Shown here: piece after piece, positions 1 to 7,059 of the stretch | Layout of the letters: every line of letters starts with the position of its first letter | How positions within the stretch are numbered: position 1 is the stretch's first letter | From: JANNHP01 sp031404455 | GTDB lineage: Bacteria > Planctomycetota > JAJSAM01 > JAJVHW01 | Reading direction: 5' to 3' | NCBI GenBank assembly: GCA_031404455.1 | Contig: JANNHP010000146.1 | Span: 1-7,891, forward strand | DNA: 7,891 nt | Made by a program: the position numbers and the translations under genes | The notes under the pieces: generated by a model | What the model saw: only the letters and a program-made list of their open reading frames with translations | Databases searched by the model: none | Told to the model about the DNA's origin: nothing

Positions 1-1
1 C

Positions 2-298
2 GAGCTCAAGCTCTGGAACGCGCGCGGTTGCGTCACCTGCCACGGCGGCGAGGCGCGCGGCGGGCCGCTCGGTCCGGACCTCACGAAGGTGATCCCGCTC
101 TATCTCCGGAAGTTCGGCTCGGCGGAGTCTGCGAGGGAGCGTCTCGCGGCCTACATGCTCGACCCCGAAGGGTCCGAGAAGCTGCGCGACGACGGCGAGG
201 TCTTCCCGAACCCCATGCCCGCGCTCGACAAGCTCTTCGGCGGCCGTCGCGAGGAGGCGCCCGTTCTCGCGGGAATGCTGCTCCGCCTCGCCCGGTAG
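2..298 (+). CDS. Monoheme c-type cytochrome, C-terminal 98 residues (5' end outside window)
   Basis: This is the end of a class I-like c-type cytochrome, an extracytoplasmic electron carrier or the cytochrome domain of a larger protein. The heme attachment motif CVTCH lies at residues 10-14 of the visible part (bases 29-43). It is followed by GPDLTKV, the usual glycine-proline-leucine stretch after the heme site. The NPMPAL segment contains Met72 (bases 215-217), the likely sixth heme-iron ligand. The spacing of about 58 residues from the heme His to this Met fits a single compact cytochrome c fold. The frame is open to the left edge, so the start, any signal peptide and any fused upstream domain are not visible. 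The gene ends in TAG, showing that TAG works as a stop in this genome. The partner enzyme cannot be inferred. The heme domain is confident; a specific gene name is not. Confidence 0.88.
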   Translation, partial: ELKLWNARGCVTCHGGEARGGPLGPDLTKVIPLYLRKFGSAESARERLAAYMLDPEGSEKLRDDGEVFPNPMPALDKLFGGRREEAPVLAGMLLRLAR

Positions 299-372
299 CC
301 GCGTCCGGTAGCGGTCGCACTTCAGGTTGGGCCCGTCGGCGCAGGGGTTGCCAGGAATGGTAGCCTCCTCCC
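299..372. other. Short intergenic region between cytochrome and protease genes
   Basis: This is a 74-base gap. I see no strong hairpin followed by a T-run, so no intrinsic terminator can be supported. An 8-base direct repeat, CCGGTAGC, occurs at 292-299 (over the cytochrome stop codon) and again at 305-312, and GGTAGCC recurs at 359-365. These are probably chance in GC-rich DNA. The only likely functional element is the -10-like hexamer next to the protease start. Confidence 0.5.
361..366 (+). promoter_or_regulatory. Candidate -10 element (TAGCCT) of a leaderless promoter for the protease gene
   Basis: TAGCCT fits the TANNNT -10 pattern and ends six bases before the ATG at 373. Transcription would therefore begin at or next to the A of the start codon, the geometry of leaderless genes. 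No Shine-Dalgarno sequence sits at a usable distance: the nearest purine run, AGGA at 353-356, is 16 bases from the ATG, and the bases just before the start are pyrimidine-rich. No good -35 hexamer is visible at 17-18 bases upstream, so the call rests on position and the absence of an RBS. Confidence 0.35.
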
Positions 373-441
373 ATGCCACGTCCCCCGCTCGGCGTCTTTG
401 CGTCATTCCTCGTCGCGAGCGCCGCGCTGGCGTCGCAGGCT
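373..441 (+). other. Signal peptide of the giant metalloprotease
   Basis: Residues 1-23 have a short basic start (Arg3), a hydrophobic core (LGVFASFLVASAALA) and small residues before the likely cut. Cleavage could fall after ALA (residue 20) or after SQA (residue 23). No lipobox cysteine is present, so the protein is expected to be released by signal peptidase I rather than lipid-anchored. Confidence 0.85.
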
Positions 442-3400
442 CTGCCGGATCTCCGGCTGGCACCCGGTCAGCCTGCGCAGGGCGAGATCGCATTCGACGG
501 TGAGGAGGACCGCGTCGCGGTCGACCTCCTCGCCGGGCAGAAGCTGAGCTTCACCGCGAAGTCGTCGAGGAAGAGCGCGCTGCGCCCCGCGAGCGATCTC
601 TACGACGCCGCGGGCGTTCCCGCCGTCGTCGATGCGGCGCTCCGCGTCGCGAAGCCGACGTCGTCCACCATCAAGAACTGGGTCGTCCCTGCGACGGGCA
701 CGTATCTCCTCGGCATTCGCGGCACGACGGCGGGGCCGACGGGCCTCTACGACCTCACGACGAAGGCGAAAGCGGCGCCCGCACTGAAGCCCGTCGCGGG
801 TTCGATCGACGCGGGCGGCGAGATCGACGAAGTCCCGTTCGACGCGCCGGTGGGCGCCGTGCTGACGCTCACGCTGAAGTCGGGCAAGGGCTCCGATCTC
901 GTCCCGCGGATCGAGTCCGTCGTCGGGCCGGACTCGGCGCCGGTCTCGCTCGATGGGGCGAAGCGCAAGTCGAAGGACACGTCCGAGTCGCTGAAGGGCG
1001 TGGCGCTCCCGCTCTTCGGCCGCCACGTCGTGCGCGTGCAGGGCAGCGGGATCTCGACCGGTGCGTACACGCTGTCGCTCGCCGTGAAGGCGCCAAAACT
1101 CGTCAAGACGAGGCTCGACTTCCGCGGCGCGAGCGGCGGCGAGTCCGGCGCGGGCGCCGTCACCGCGATCGAGGTCGTGCCCGGCGTCGTGACGCTCGTG
1201 CCCGGCGCGAAGAGGCAGTTCCTCGCGAGGGCGACCTACGCCGACGGCCGCGTCCGCGACGGGACGCGTGCCGTGACGTGGGGAACGCGCGACCGCGGCG
1301 TCGCGACCGTGACGAACGGAACGTCGTGCGGCATTGCGACGGCGGTCGCCGCGGGCGGCACGACGATCCAGGCGTGGGCCGGCGCCGTGGAGGGTCGCGA
1401 GGCACTGGCTCTCGTCGGCGCCACGGTCACGTCCGTCGTCGTCGTCCCCTCTGCGACGACCCTCGCGCCCGGCGACACGGCCACGCTCTCCGCGCGGGCG
1501 TCGTTCTCCGCGGGCCTCGACGCCGACGTGACGAACGCGGCGCTCTTGGAATCCGCGGGCGGCGTGGCGGTGACGTTAGCCGGTTCGCGCGCGACGGCGG
1601 GCGGAACGTCCGGTGCCTCGCAGGCGACAGCGTCCGTCGGCGGGGTGACGAGCGCACCGCACGACCTGACGATCACGTCGCGCCGCGTCGAGCGGATCGT
1701 CGTGCTGCCCGCGTATGTCGAGGCCGCCTCCGGCGCGCGGTCGTTCACCGCCACGGCCACGTTCAGCGACGGCACGACCGGCGACGTCACCGCGACTGCG
1801 GCTTGGGCGAGCGACAATGCCGCCGCGGCGACGACATCCGGCGCGACGGCCACGGTCGTCGCTGCTGGCACCGCGGGCATCCGCGCGACGCTCGACGGAG
1901 TGACGAGCCGGCCGGCCGTGCTGAACTGCGGGCCGGTCGCTCTCCAGTCGGTCGCGGTCTCGGGGAGCGCGACGGCACCGCACGGCGCGACGCGCGACTT
2001 CATCGCACTCGGCGCGTTCGCCGACGGCGGCACGCGGGACGTCACCGAGGCGGCGGCCTGGACGACCGGCGCGCCGGGCGTCGTGACGATTTCGACGACG
2101 GCCGGAACACGCGGACGCGCGACCGGAGTTGCGGCGACGGGCGCTGCGACGATCACCGCCACGGTCGTCACCGGCGCTGGATCGCGCGCTGGTCAGGCCG
2201 CCACGACCGCCGCGCCCGCCGAGCGGACGTCGCTCGTCGTCGTCCCCCGGATCACGTCGGTCGCCGTGAGCGGGACCGTGCCGTACCGCGCGTTCGCCCG
2301 TCTCAGCGACGGCTCGTTCGAGGACGTGTCGGCGCTCGCGACGTGGACGTCGTCGAACCCGGCAGTCGCGACCGTGGCCGCCGGAGACGTCACCGGCGTT
2401 GCCAACGGCGGCGCGTCGCTCGCGGCGTCGATCGACTCGCTGACCGCGCACGCGGTCGTGCTCGCGGGGACGGGCCGACTCACCGGCCTCGCGGTCGTGC
2501 CGCCCGCGACGATCGCTCTCGGCGACTCCGGCGAGGCGACGGCGTTCGCGTCCTTCGCGCCGAGCGCCGGCGGCGACCCCGCGGCGTCCGTCGGACTCGC
2601 GGCGTCGTGGTCCTCCGCGGACCCGCTGGCACTCCCGGTCGGCGCGACAGGCGTCGTCGCCGCGCGGCGGATCGGCGCGTCCGACGTCGTCGCGGTCGTC
2701 GCAGCGACGACTGCGGTCCCGCAGTCCGTCGCGCCCGGCGCCGCGGCCGAGCGCTCGCTCGTCATCTTCCCGCAGTCCGCACGGGCGATCGCCGGTGCCG
2801 ACGTGCAACTCGCCGCGCAGGTCGCGTCGAGCGACGGTTCCTTTGCCGACCGGGCCGCGGCGTCGGTGTGGAACCACCTCGATCCGGCGAAGGCCACGGT
2901 GAACGCGACGGGGCGCGTTCACGCGGTGTCGAAGGGCGGCGCCGGGGTCACCGCCGCGCGCCCGATCTCGGGCCTCTCGGACACTGCGACGTTCAACGTG
3001 CTCTCGGATCCGCCGACGATCTCGACGGTCGTCGCGTCGCCGCTCCAGCGCGGCACGTCGGGAAACGTCGTCACGATCAACGGACAGAACCTCGACGGGC
3101 CCGGCCTCTCGGTGACGTTCAGCGGCACGGGCGTGACGGCGGACGCGGCGCCGACGGTCAACCCGGGCGGGACGCAGGCGACGGTTCCCGTCAGCGTGAC
3201 GGCGGGTGCCACGACCGGCGCACGCAACCTCACGTACACGACGCTCTCCGGCTCCGCGACGAAGACGGGCGCCGTCACCGTGTTCGGCGCGACGCCGGCG
3301 ATCGCCTCGGTCTCGCCCCCGAACATCGACGTGCCGGGCGCGGGCAGCGTCGCCCCGACGCTCACCGTGACGGGCACCGGCTTCGCGTCGGGCGACACGT

Positions 3401-6400
3401 TCACGCTCACGACCCACGCGGGCGTCGTGCTCTCGAACGTCGTCGTCGTCAACTCGACGACGCTGACCGGCACCGTCACCGTGCAGAGCACCGCGCAGAA
3501 GGCGCGTCTCGACGTGACGGTCGTGCAGTCCGCCGCGGCCGGCGGTCAGACCGCAACGCTCACTGGCGCCCTGAAGATCGGTCCCGCCGATCCGACGGTG
3601 ACCAGTCTCGTCCCCGCGTACTTCCTGCCCGGCGACCAGAACGCGGCGGGGACGATCACCGGGACGAACTTCGCCGCGGGGATCTCGGTCGTCTTCACCG
3701 GATCGGGCGGGAACTTCACGCACTCGTCCTCGCGCCAGAGTGCGACGTCGGTCTCGCTCCAGCTCACCGCAGCGTCGAACGCGCAGCCCGCGCTCTACGA
3801 CCTCGTGCTGCAGAATCCGAACGACCTCGCGCGCACCTTCACCGGACTGCTCGTCCTCGCGCCGCGCGATCCCGCGGTCGCGTCGTTCAGCGCGGCGTCG
3901 CTCTCCCGCGGGCTCTCGGGCGCGTCCGTCGAGGTGCGCGGCTCGAACTTCAGGAGCGGCGACACGCTCTCGGCCTCGGGCACGGGCGTGACGTTATCGA
4001 ACGTCTCCGTGACGTCGGCCGAGCGGATCACGGCGAGCGTCGCGGTGGACGCGGGCGCGACGATCTCCGTGCGCGACCTCTTGGTGTCGCACGCGTCGAG
4101 CGTCGGCGGACGCAGCGGCCGGCTCGCCGCCGCCTTCCGCGTGACGGGTGCGGTGCCGACCGTCACATCGTGCAGTCCGTCGAACGTCGGGCGCACCGGG
4201 ACTGGCGGCGCGAAACGGCGCGTGCCCGTCACCGTCACGGGGACGAACTTCTGCAGCGGCGCCACGGCCGCGGTCGCGCGCTCGGGCGGCGTCGGCGTCG
4301 CGGTCGCCGCAAACACGGAAGTCGTCGTCTCCGACACGAAGCTCGTCTTCGACCTCGACGTGAACGGCAACGCGACCGTCGGGACCTGGAACGTCACGGT
4401 CACGAACCCCGGAACGCTCGGCAACTCGGGCACGAGCGGGAACGCGGCGCTGCAAGTCGTCTCCGAGACGACGCTCGCCGTGAACCGCGTCATCGCCCCG
4501 ACCGGGAGCGCCCAGGGCGGCGAACGCGTCACCGTCTACGGCTCCGGGTTCGTCCGCGGCTGCGAGGTCGACTTCGGCACGCAGAAGGCACCGGGCGCGC
4601 AGTTCATCGACCAGAACACGCTCGTCTGCACGGTGCCGCCGCCGGCGAATCCGTCGAGCGCGTCGGCCTCCTCGATCTCGCGGACGGCGACGACGTTCGT
4701 GAACGTGACCGTGACGAACTATCCGGGGCTCCAGAACACCGCGAGCGCCGTGCTGACGAACGGCTACGGCTACCTTGCGAACGCCCAGGTCTTCCGCATC
4801 CAGCAGAGCTACCCCGCCGACGGCGCGACCGGCGTTCCTTGGAACCTGCGAAGCGCGGTGGTCCGGCTTTCGGATTACGCGAACACCGCGACGCCCATCG
4901 CGGGCACGTCGGTCGCGAGTCCGACGTTCCCGACCCGGACCGACTGCGCCTGGTTCGAGTCCGGGGCGTCGTTCGTCGCCAACCAGACCGTGGGGTTCGG
5001 CGCGGACCGGCGGTTCCTCGTCTTCTCTCGGACCGGCGGGGGAAACCTCGTGTACACGGGGACGCTCACGACCCCGGGCCAGTACGTTCTTCACACGTCG
5101 ACCTCGGTGAAGTCCGCCGCAGGCGCGGCGCTCGTGCCGGCGAAGTTGGCGCAGTCTCTGACGTACGATCAGTGGCTCTTCAGGATCACGAACACGACAG
5201 TCGACAACGCTGCACCGACGCTCTCGTCGTCCACGCCCGCGAGCAACGCGACCGCGGTGTCCACGAACACGGCGGTGTCGCTCGTCTTCAGCGAGGACAT
5301 CGACCCGCTCACGATCACGGCGACGTCGATCACGCTGACGCTGAACTCCACGCCCGTCGCGTGCGCGGTGTCTCTCGCGAACGACATCCGGACCGTCACG
5401 CTGACGCCGTACGCGGAGCTCGGGACGAGCACGACGTACACGATCACCGTGACGAGCGCCGTGGCCGATCTCTGCGGCAACGCGTTCTCGCAGTCGACGC
5501 GCACGTTCACGACGGGCTCCGGCACGGACGGAACGGCGCCGACGGTCGACTCGGTCGTCTTCGAGCAGATCCCCGCCGACATGGACGGCGCCGGGACCTA
5601 CGCAGCCGGAACGGACACGCCGAACTTCGTCGCCAACGCGGCGCAGGCGTTCGACCTCTACCTGCCCCGGCACTCGTGGCGCGTGACGGCGGCCTACTCC
5701 GACACCGGCGGCTCCGGCGTGGACGAGGCGACGTTCTCCGCGAAGGCGAGCGTCGCGTCCGGCGCGACCGGCGCGAACACCGAGCTCGCGCTGAAGTTCG
5801 ACGTCACGAGCACGAGCGCCACGTGGACGGTTGCGTCGGCCGACGCCCTCACCGCGGGCGACGACGTGACGCTGACGTTCCTCGTGACGGACAAGTCGGG
5901 CAACACGTCGTCGGCCAAGGTGGTGACCTTCGACGTCGTGGACATCACCGCGACCGCCGCCGGTTCGGGCGGCGGCAACCTGGCGCCGCTCGACTCGCGC
6001 GAGACGTGGGTGCTCCGCTTCGACCGCGACGTCTACACGGCCCTCCTCTCCACGAACGGCACGAATCAGCAGTGCGCGACGACGGCCGCGGCGAACGGGA
6101 TCACCGACTTCGAGGAGGCGATGCGGATCAGCGGACTCTCGACCGCGAACATGACGACGCCGGCCGCGAGCACCGTCAACGGTTCCTCGGTCGGCACGAA
6201 CGCGATCGTCGCACGCCTCATCCAGGAGCGCATCCGCGCCACGCTCCGGGCGCGCTTCGGCATCGGCGAGGACGGTTCGCGTGGCGCCGACGCAGCGGAC
6301 ATCGAGTTCCTGCTGCCTGGCGAGCAGGGATCGCTCACCGGGCTGCCGGTCTGGTCGACGACGTCGAGCGGGTCGAGCAGCCACGCCTACAGCGAGATGG

Positions 6401-6969
6401 ACATCGGCGGCGACACCGGCCCGAACACCAGCCCGACGGGCACCTACTCCGCGATCGGCTACTCGTACATCGACCAGCGCAACCGCAGCCGCGAAGCCGA
6501 CATGAACGACGGTCTCGCGGCGGGGAGCAACAACGGGATCTTCGGGATCAACATCTCGAAGAGCGTGATGAACCTCTCGACCACCGGGACGACGTGGGGC
6601 AGTCGCGTGCTGAAGAACTTCCAGACGGCGAAGAGCGGCACGCCGATCGGCGAGGGCTCGCTCGACGACGACGTGCTCGCGGGCACCTTCGACCGCACGG
6701 CGGCGGGCAACACGCAGGCGATGAACGACCGCTACGACGCGATCATGACGGCGATCGAGGACTCGGCGCTCAGCGTGTCGAGCATCGTGGCGCACGAGAT
6801 CGGCCACGCGCTCGGCCTCGTTCCCGACGGCGGCCCGAAGACGGGCCTCTTCGGCAACGCGCCGCGCTCGAACACGTTCACGGAGGCGACGGCGTCGCTC
6901 CCGAACACGCCGTGGCACCTGAACGCGATCGGCAACGACGTGATGTCGCCCGCGTCGTCGGTGGACTAG
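373..6969 (+). CDS. Giant secreted multi-Ig-domain zinc metalloprotease, probably prematurely stopped
   Basis: This gene encodes a 2198-residue exported protein. Modules in order are: a signal peptide (about 1-23), two PPC-like domains (about 25-238), about seven Big_2-type Ig repeats (263-878), about six IPT/TIG repeats (880-1468), two Big_5-like domains (about 1475-1607 and 1610-1715), an Ig-like domain ending in VTDKSGNTSS (about 1718-1858), and a protease module (about 1868 to the end). The protease has HEIGHALGLVPD at 2141-2152 (His2141 and His2145 as zinc ligands, Glu2142 as catalytic base) and NDVMSP at 2188-2193, a likely Met-turn. It probably cleaves extracellular protein; the substrate is unknown. 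The ATG is the first start after an in-frame TAG at 361-363 and gives a complete signal peptide. The TAG at 6967-6969 probably truncates the protein by 29 residues plus the stop-codon position. No membrane anchor or sorting signal is visible at the C-terminus. Confidence 0.9.
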   Translation: MPRPPLGVFASFLVASAALASQALPDLRLAPGQPAQGEIAFDGEEDRVAVDLLAGQKLSFTAKSSRKSALRPASDLYDAAGVPAVVDAALRVAKPTSSTIKNWVVPATGTYLLGIRGTTAGPTGLYDLTTKAKAAPALKPVAGSIDAGGEIDEVPFDAPVGAVLTLTLKSGKGSDLVPRIESVVGPDSAPVSLDGAKRKSKDTSESLKGVALPLFGRHVVRVQGSGISTGAYTLSLAVKAPKLVKTRLDFRGASGGESGAGAVTAIEVVPGVVTLVPGAKRQFLARATYADGRVRDGTRAVTWGTRDRGVATVTNGTSCGIATAVAAGGTTIQAWAGAVEGREALALVGATVTSVVVVPSATTLAPGDTATLSARASFSAGLDADVTNAALLESAGGVAVTLAGSRATAGGTSGASQATASVGGVTSAPHDLTITSRRVERIVVLPAYVEAASGARSFTATATFSDGTTGDVTATAAWASDNAAAATTSGATATVVAAGTAGIRATLDGVTSRPAVLNCGPVALQSVAVSGSATAPHGATRDFIALGAFADGGTRDVTEAAAWTTGAPGVVTISTTAGTRGRATGVAATGAATITATVVTGAGSRAGQAATTAAPAERTSLVVVPRITSVAVSGTVPYRAFARLSDGSFEDVSALATWTSSNPAVATVAAGDVTGVANGGASLAASIDSLTAHAVVLAGTGRLTGLAVVPPATIALGDSGEATAFASFAPSAGGDPAASVGLAASWSSADPLALPVGATGVVAARRIGASDVVAVVAATTAVPQSVAPGAAAERSLVIFPQSARAIAGADVQLAAQVASSDGSFADRAAASVWNHLDPAKATVNATGRVHAVSKGGAGVTAARPISGLSDTATFNVLSDPPTISTVVASPLQRGTSGNVVTINGQNLDGPGLSVTFSGTGVTADAAPTVNPGGTQATVPVSVTAGATTGARNLTYTTLSGSATKTGAVTVFGATPAIASVSPPNIDVPGAGSVAPTLTVTGTGFASGDTFTLTTHAGVVLSNVVVVNSTTLTGTVTVQSTAQKARLDVTVVQSAAAGGQTATLTGALKIGPADPTVTSLVPAYFLPGDQNAAGTITGTNFAAGISVVFTGSGGNFTHSSSRQSATSVSLQLTAASNAQPALYDLVLQNPNDLARTFTGLLVLAPRDPAVASFSAASLSRGLSGASVEVRGSNFRSGDTLSASGTGVTLSNVSVTSAERITASVAVDAGATISVRDLLVSHASSVGGRSGRLAAAFRVTGAVPTVTSCSPSNVGRTGTGGAKRRVPVTVTGTNFCSGATAAVARSGGVGVAVAANTEVVVSDTKLVFDLDVNGNATVGTWNVTVTNPGTLGNSGTSGNAALQVVSETTLAVNRVIAPTGSAQGGERVTVYGSGFVRGCEVDFGTQKAPGAQFIDQNTLVCTVPPPANPSSASASSISRTATTFVNVTVTNYPGLQNTASAVLTNGYGYLANAQVFRIQQSYPADGATGVPWNLRSAVVRLSDYANTATPIAGTSVASPTFPTRTDCAWFESGASFVANQTVGFGADRRFLVFSRTGGGNLVYTGTLTTPGQYVLHTSTSVKSAAGAALVPAKLAQSLTYDQWLFRITNTTVDNAAPTLSSSTPASNATAVSTNTAVSLVFSEDIDPLTITATSITLTLNSTPVACAVSLANDIRTVTLTPYAELGTSTTYTITVTSAVADLCGNAFSQSTRTFTTGSGTDGTAPTVDSVVFEQIPADMDGAGTYAAGTDTPNFVANAAQAFDLYLPRHSWRVTAAYSDTGGSGVDEATFSAKASVASGATGANTELALKFDVTSTSATWTVASADALTAGDDVTLTFLVTDKSGNTSSAKVVTFDVVDITATAAGSGGGNLAPLDSRETWVLRFDRDVYTALLSTNGTNQQCATTAAANGITDFEEAMRISGLSTANMTTPAASTVNGSSVGTNAIVARLIQERIRATLRARFGIGEDGSRGADAADIEFLLPGEQGSLTGLPVWSTTSSGSSSHAYSEMDIGGDTGPNTSPTGTYSAIGYSYIDQRNRSREADMNDGLAAGSNNGIFGINISKSVMNLSTTGTTWGSRVLKNFQTAKSGTPIGEGSLDDDVLAGTFDRTAAGNTQAMNDRYDAIMTAIEDSALSVSSIVAHEIGHALGLVPDGGPKTGLFGNAPRSNTFTEATASLPNTPWHLNAIGNDVMSPASSVD
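445..1086 (+). repeat. Tandem pair of PPC-like beta-sandwich domains
   Basis: Residues about 25-130 and 136-238 are two related domains of about 105 residues. Each has the PPC (bacterial pre-peptidase C-terminal) pattern: an opening strand with G-E/I-D (GEIAFDGEEDRVAVDLLAG; GGEIDEVPFDAPVGAVLTL), a central 'LxPxxxxxD' type segment, and a closing GTYLLGIRG...TGLYDLTT or GRHVVRVQG...TGAYTLSL strand pair. PPC domains normally follow the protease domain in secreted peptidases. Here they are at the opposite end of the protein. Their role is probably folding, binding or surface association; this is inferred from the family. Confidence 0.75.
1159..3006 (+). repeat. Array of about seven Big_2-type bacterial Ig-like repeats
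   Basis: Residues about 263-350, 353-437, 439-519, 522-624, 626-699, 702-792 and 793-878 each begin with a strand like TAIEVVPG, TSVVVVPS or ERIVVLPA. Most continue with a 'G...FTATATFSDGTTGDVTATAAWASDN' type core and end with a 'G.ATGVAATGAATITAT' type strand. This is the Big_2 (invasin/intimin-type) pattern. The copies differ a lot at both protein and DNA level, so they are old and not a recent expansion. Repeats 2 and 6 are the most degenerate. They probably act as a stalk or spacer holding the catalytic end away from the N-terminus. Confidence 0.8.
3010..4776 (+). repeat. Array of about six IPT/TIG repeats
   Basis: Residues about 880-972, 973-1070, 1071-1164, 1165-1259, 1260-1364 and 1365-1468 carry the IPT/TIG signature: 'P.I.SVSP....G....TVTGTGFASGD' followed by an 'S...L...V.V...A..G..DVTV.N' half. 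Examples are VTINGQNLDGPG, LTVTGTGFASGD, GTITGTNFAAGI, VEVRGSNFRSGD, VTVTGTNFCSGA and VTVYGSGFVRGC. The last two copies each contain two cysteines (1267 and 1294; 1397 and 1419) that could form intradomain disulfides. The array continues the extended stalk begun by the Big_2 repeats. Confidence 0.82.
4795..5946 (+). other. Big_5-like and Ig-like domains linking the stalk to the protease module
   Basis: Residues 1610-1715 are a clear Big_5 (SbsA-type Ig-like) domain: APTLSSSTPASNATAVSTN, then VSLVFSEDIDP, LTPYAELGTSTTYTITV, DLCGNAF and a closing TFTTG. Residues about 1475-1607 start similarly (YPADGATGVPWNLRSAVVRLSD) and look like a divergent copy. Residues about 1718-1858 (TAPTVDSVVF to VTDKSGNTSSAKVVTFDVV) are another Ig-like fold of the type that often precedes or links peptidase domains. 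Cys1664 and Cys1701 lie inside the clear Big_5 domain and may pair. Confidence 0.7.
6967..6969 (+). other. In-frame TAG interrupting the protease gene
   Basis: This TAG follows VMSPASSVD. The same frame stays open for 29 more codons, to a TGA at 7057-7059. One substitution from a sense codon such as CAG, GAG, TCG or TAC would explain it. The following bases (CGC ACG) do not match the CAR-YYA readthrough context known from tobamoviruses. TAG is used as an ordinary stop by the cytochrome gene at 296-298. Premature stop or sequence error is therefore the leading reading. Confidence 0.7.
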
Positions 6970-7059
6970 CGCACGGCGACAGGGACGGACTTCATGCGGT
7001 TCTCGCCGATCGACCGCGGCTACCTGCTGCTCCGGCAGGTTCACGACGAGGGACGATGA
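6970..7059 (+). pseudogene. Detached C-terminal tail of the metalloprotease (29 codons plus TGA)
   Basis: Read in the protease frame, this stretch encodes 29 residues, including DFMRFSPIDRGYLLLRQVH, then stops at TGA. Twenty-five of the 29 codons end in G or C, like the gene upstream. An FSPxDRxYL-type segment soon after the Met-turn is what I expect at the end of this kind of secreted metalloprotease, though I cannot run an alignment. The TGA overlaps the ATG at 7056 as ATGA, a usual junction between coupled genes. It has no start codon or RBS suited to independent expression, so it is best read as part of the upstream gene. Confidence 0.65.
7048..7053 (+). promoter_or_regulatory. Ribosome binding site (GAGGGA) of the downstream exported-protein gene
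   Basis: GAGG at 7048-7051 is the only clear Shine-Dalgarno-like sequence here. It leaves seven bases to the ATG at 7059 and four to the ATG at 7056, so the second ATG is favoured. It lies within the final codons of the extended protease frame (GAC GAG GGA CGA TGA), as in translationally coupled gene pairs. Confidence 0.65.

Larger units (their letters stand above)
5974..7059 (+). other. C-terminal zinc-metalloprotease module including the in-frame tail beyond the TAG
   Basis: The module runs from about residue 1868 through the tail after the TAG. Its first half is not a named family to me. It has an FEEAMRISGL helix, a probable helix around 1944-1962 (IVARLIQERIRATLRARFG), a strand with ADIEFLLPGE, and an acidic segment (Asp2010, Asp2014, Asp2034, Glu2041, Asp2043, Asp2046) near YSEMDIGGDTG and READMNDG. 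The second half has HEIGH (2141-2145), GLVPDG, GLFGNAP, WHLN and NDVMSP, a metzincin-like order of zinc helix then Met-turn. The post-TAG segment FSPIDRGYLLLRQVH would supply the C-terminal helix that usually closes such a fold. Confidence 0.7.

Noticed and set aside
292..312. Direct repeat CCGGTAGC at 292-299 and 305-312
   Set aside because: Eight bases in GC-rich DNA next to a stop codon is likely chance; no attachment site, hairpin or element boundary is associated.
348..353. TTGCCA as a -35 element for the protease promoter
   Set aside because: Only seven bases separate it from the -10-like TAGCCT, far short of the usual 16-18.
353..356. AGGA as a ribosome binding site for the protease
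   Set aside because: It is 16 bases from the ATG, too far for normal SD use.
28..363. Plus-strand frame overlapping the cytochrome fragment
   Set aside because: It is an arginine-rich out-of-frame shadow. The CVTCH and NPMPAL motifs are in the other frame, which ends at 298.
1435..1446. Short GTC trinucleotide run, and similar runs elsewhere (for example 3438-3450 and 7083-7094)
   Set aside because: These simply encode runs of valine in beta-strands or a signal peptide with the preferred codon GTC; too short to suggest a contingency locus.
1576..3723. Second long minus-strand frame (715 codons)
   Set aside because: It is Arg/Gly/Asp-rich low-complexity antisense of the Big_2 and TIG repeats; no family features or plausible start context.
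1159..4776. Repeat-rich region considered as a CRISPR array, toxin delivery (RTX/CDI) system or recent tandem duplication
   Set aside because: The repeats are divergent Ig-like protein domains of about 75-105 residues with no conserved DNA repeat, no glycine-aspartate RTX nonapeptides, and no toxin/immunity arrangement.
3994..7044. Long open frame on the minus strand (1016 codons) opposite the protease gene
   Set aside because: Its translation is Arg/Val/Ala/Asp-rich with no recognisable domain, and it mirrors a plus-strand gene with clear signal peptide and domains. GC-rich codons rarely create stops on the opposite strand.
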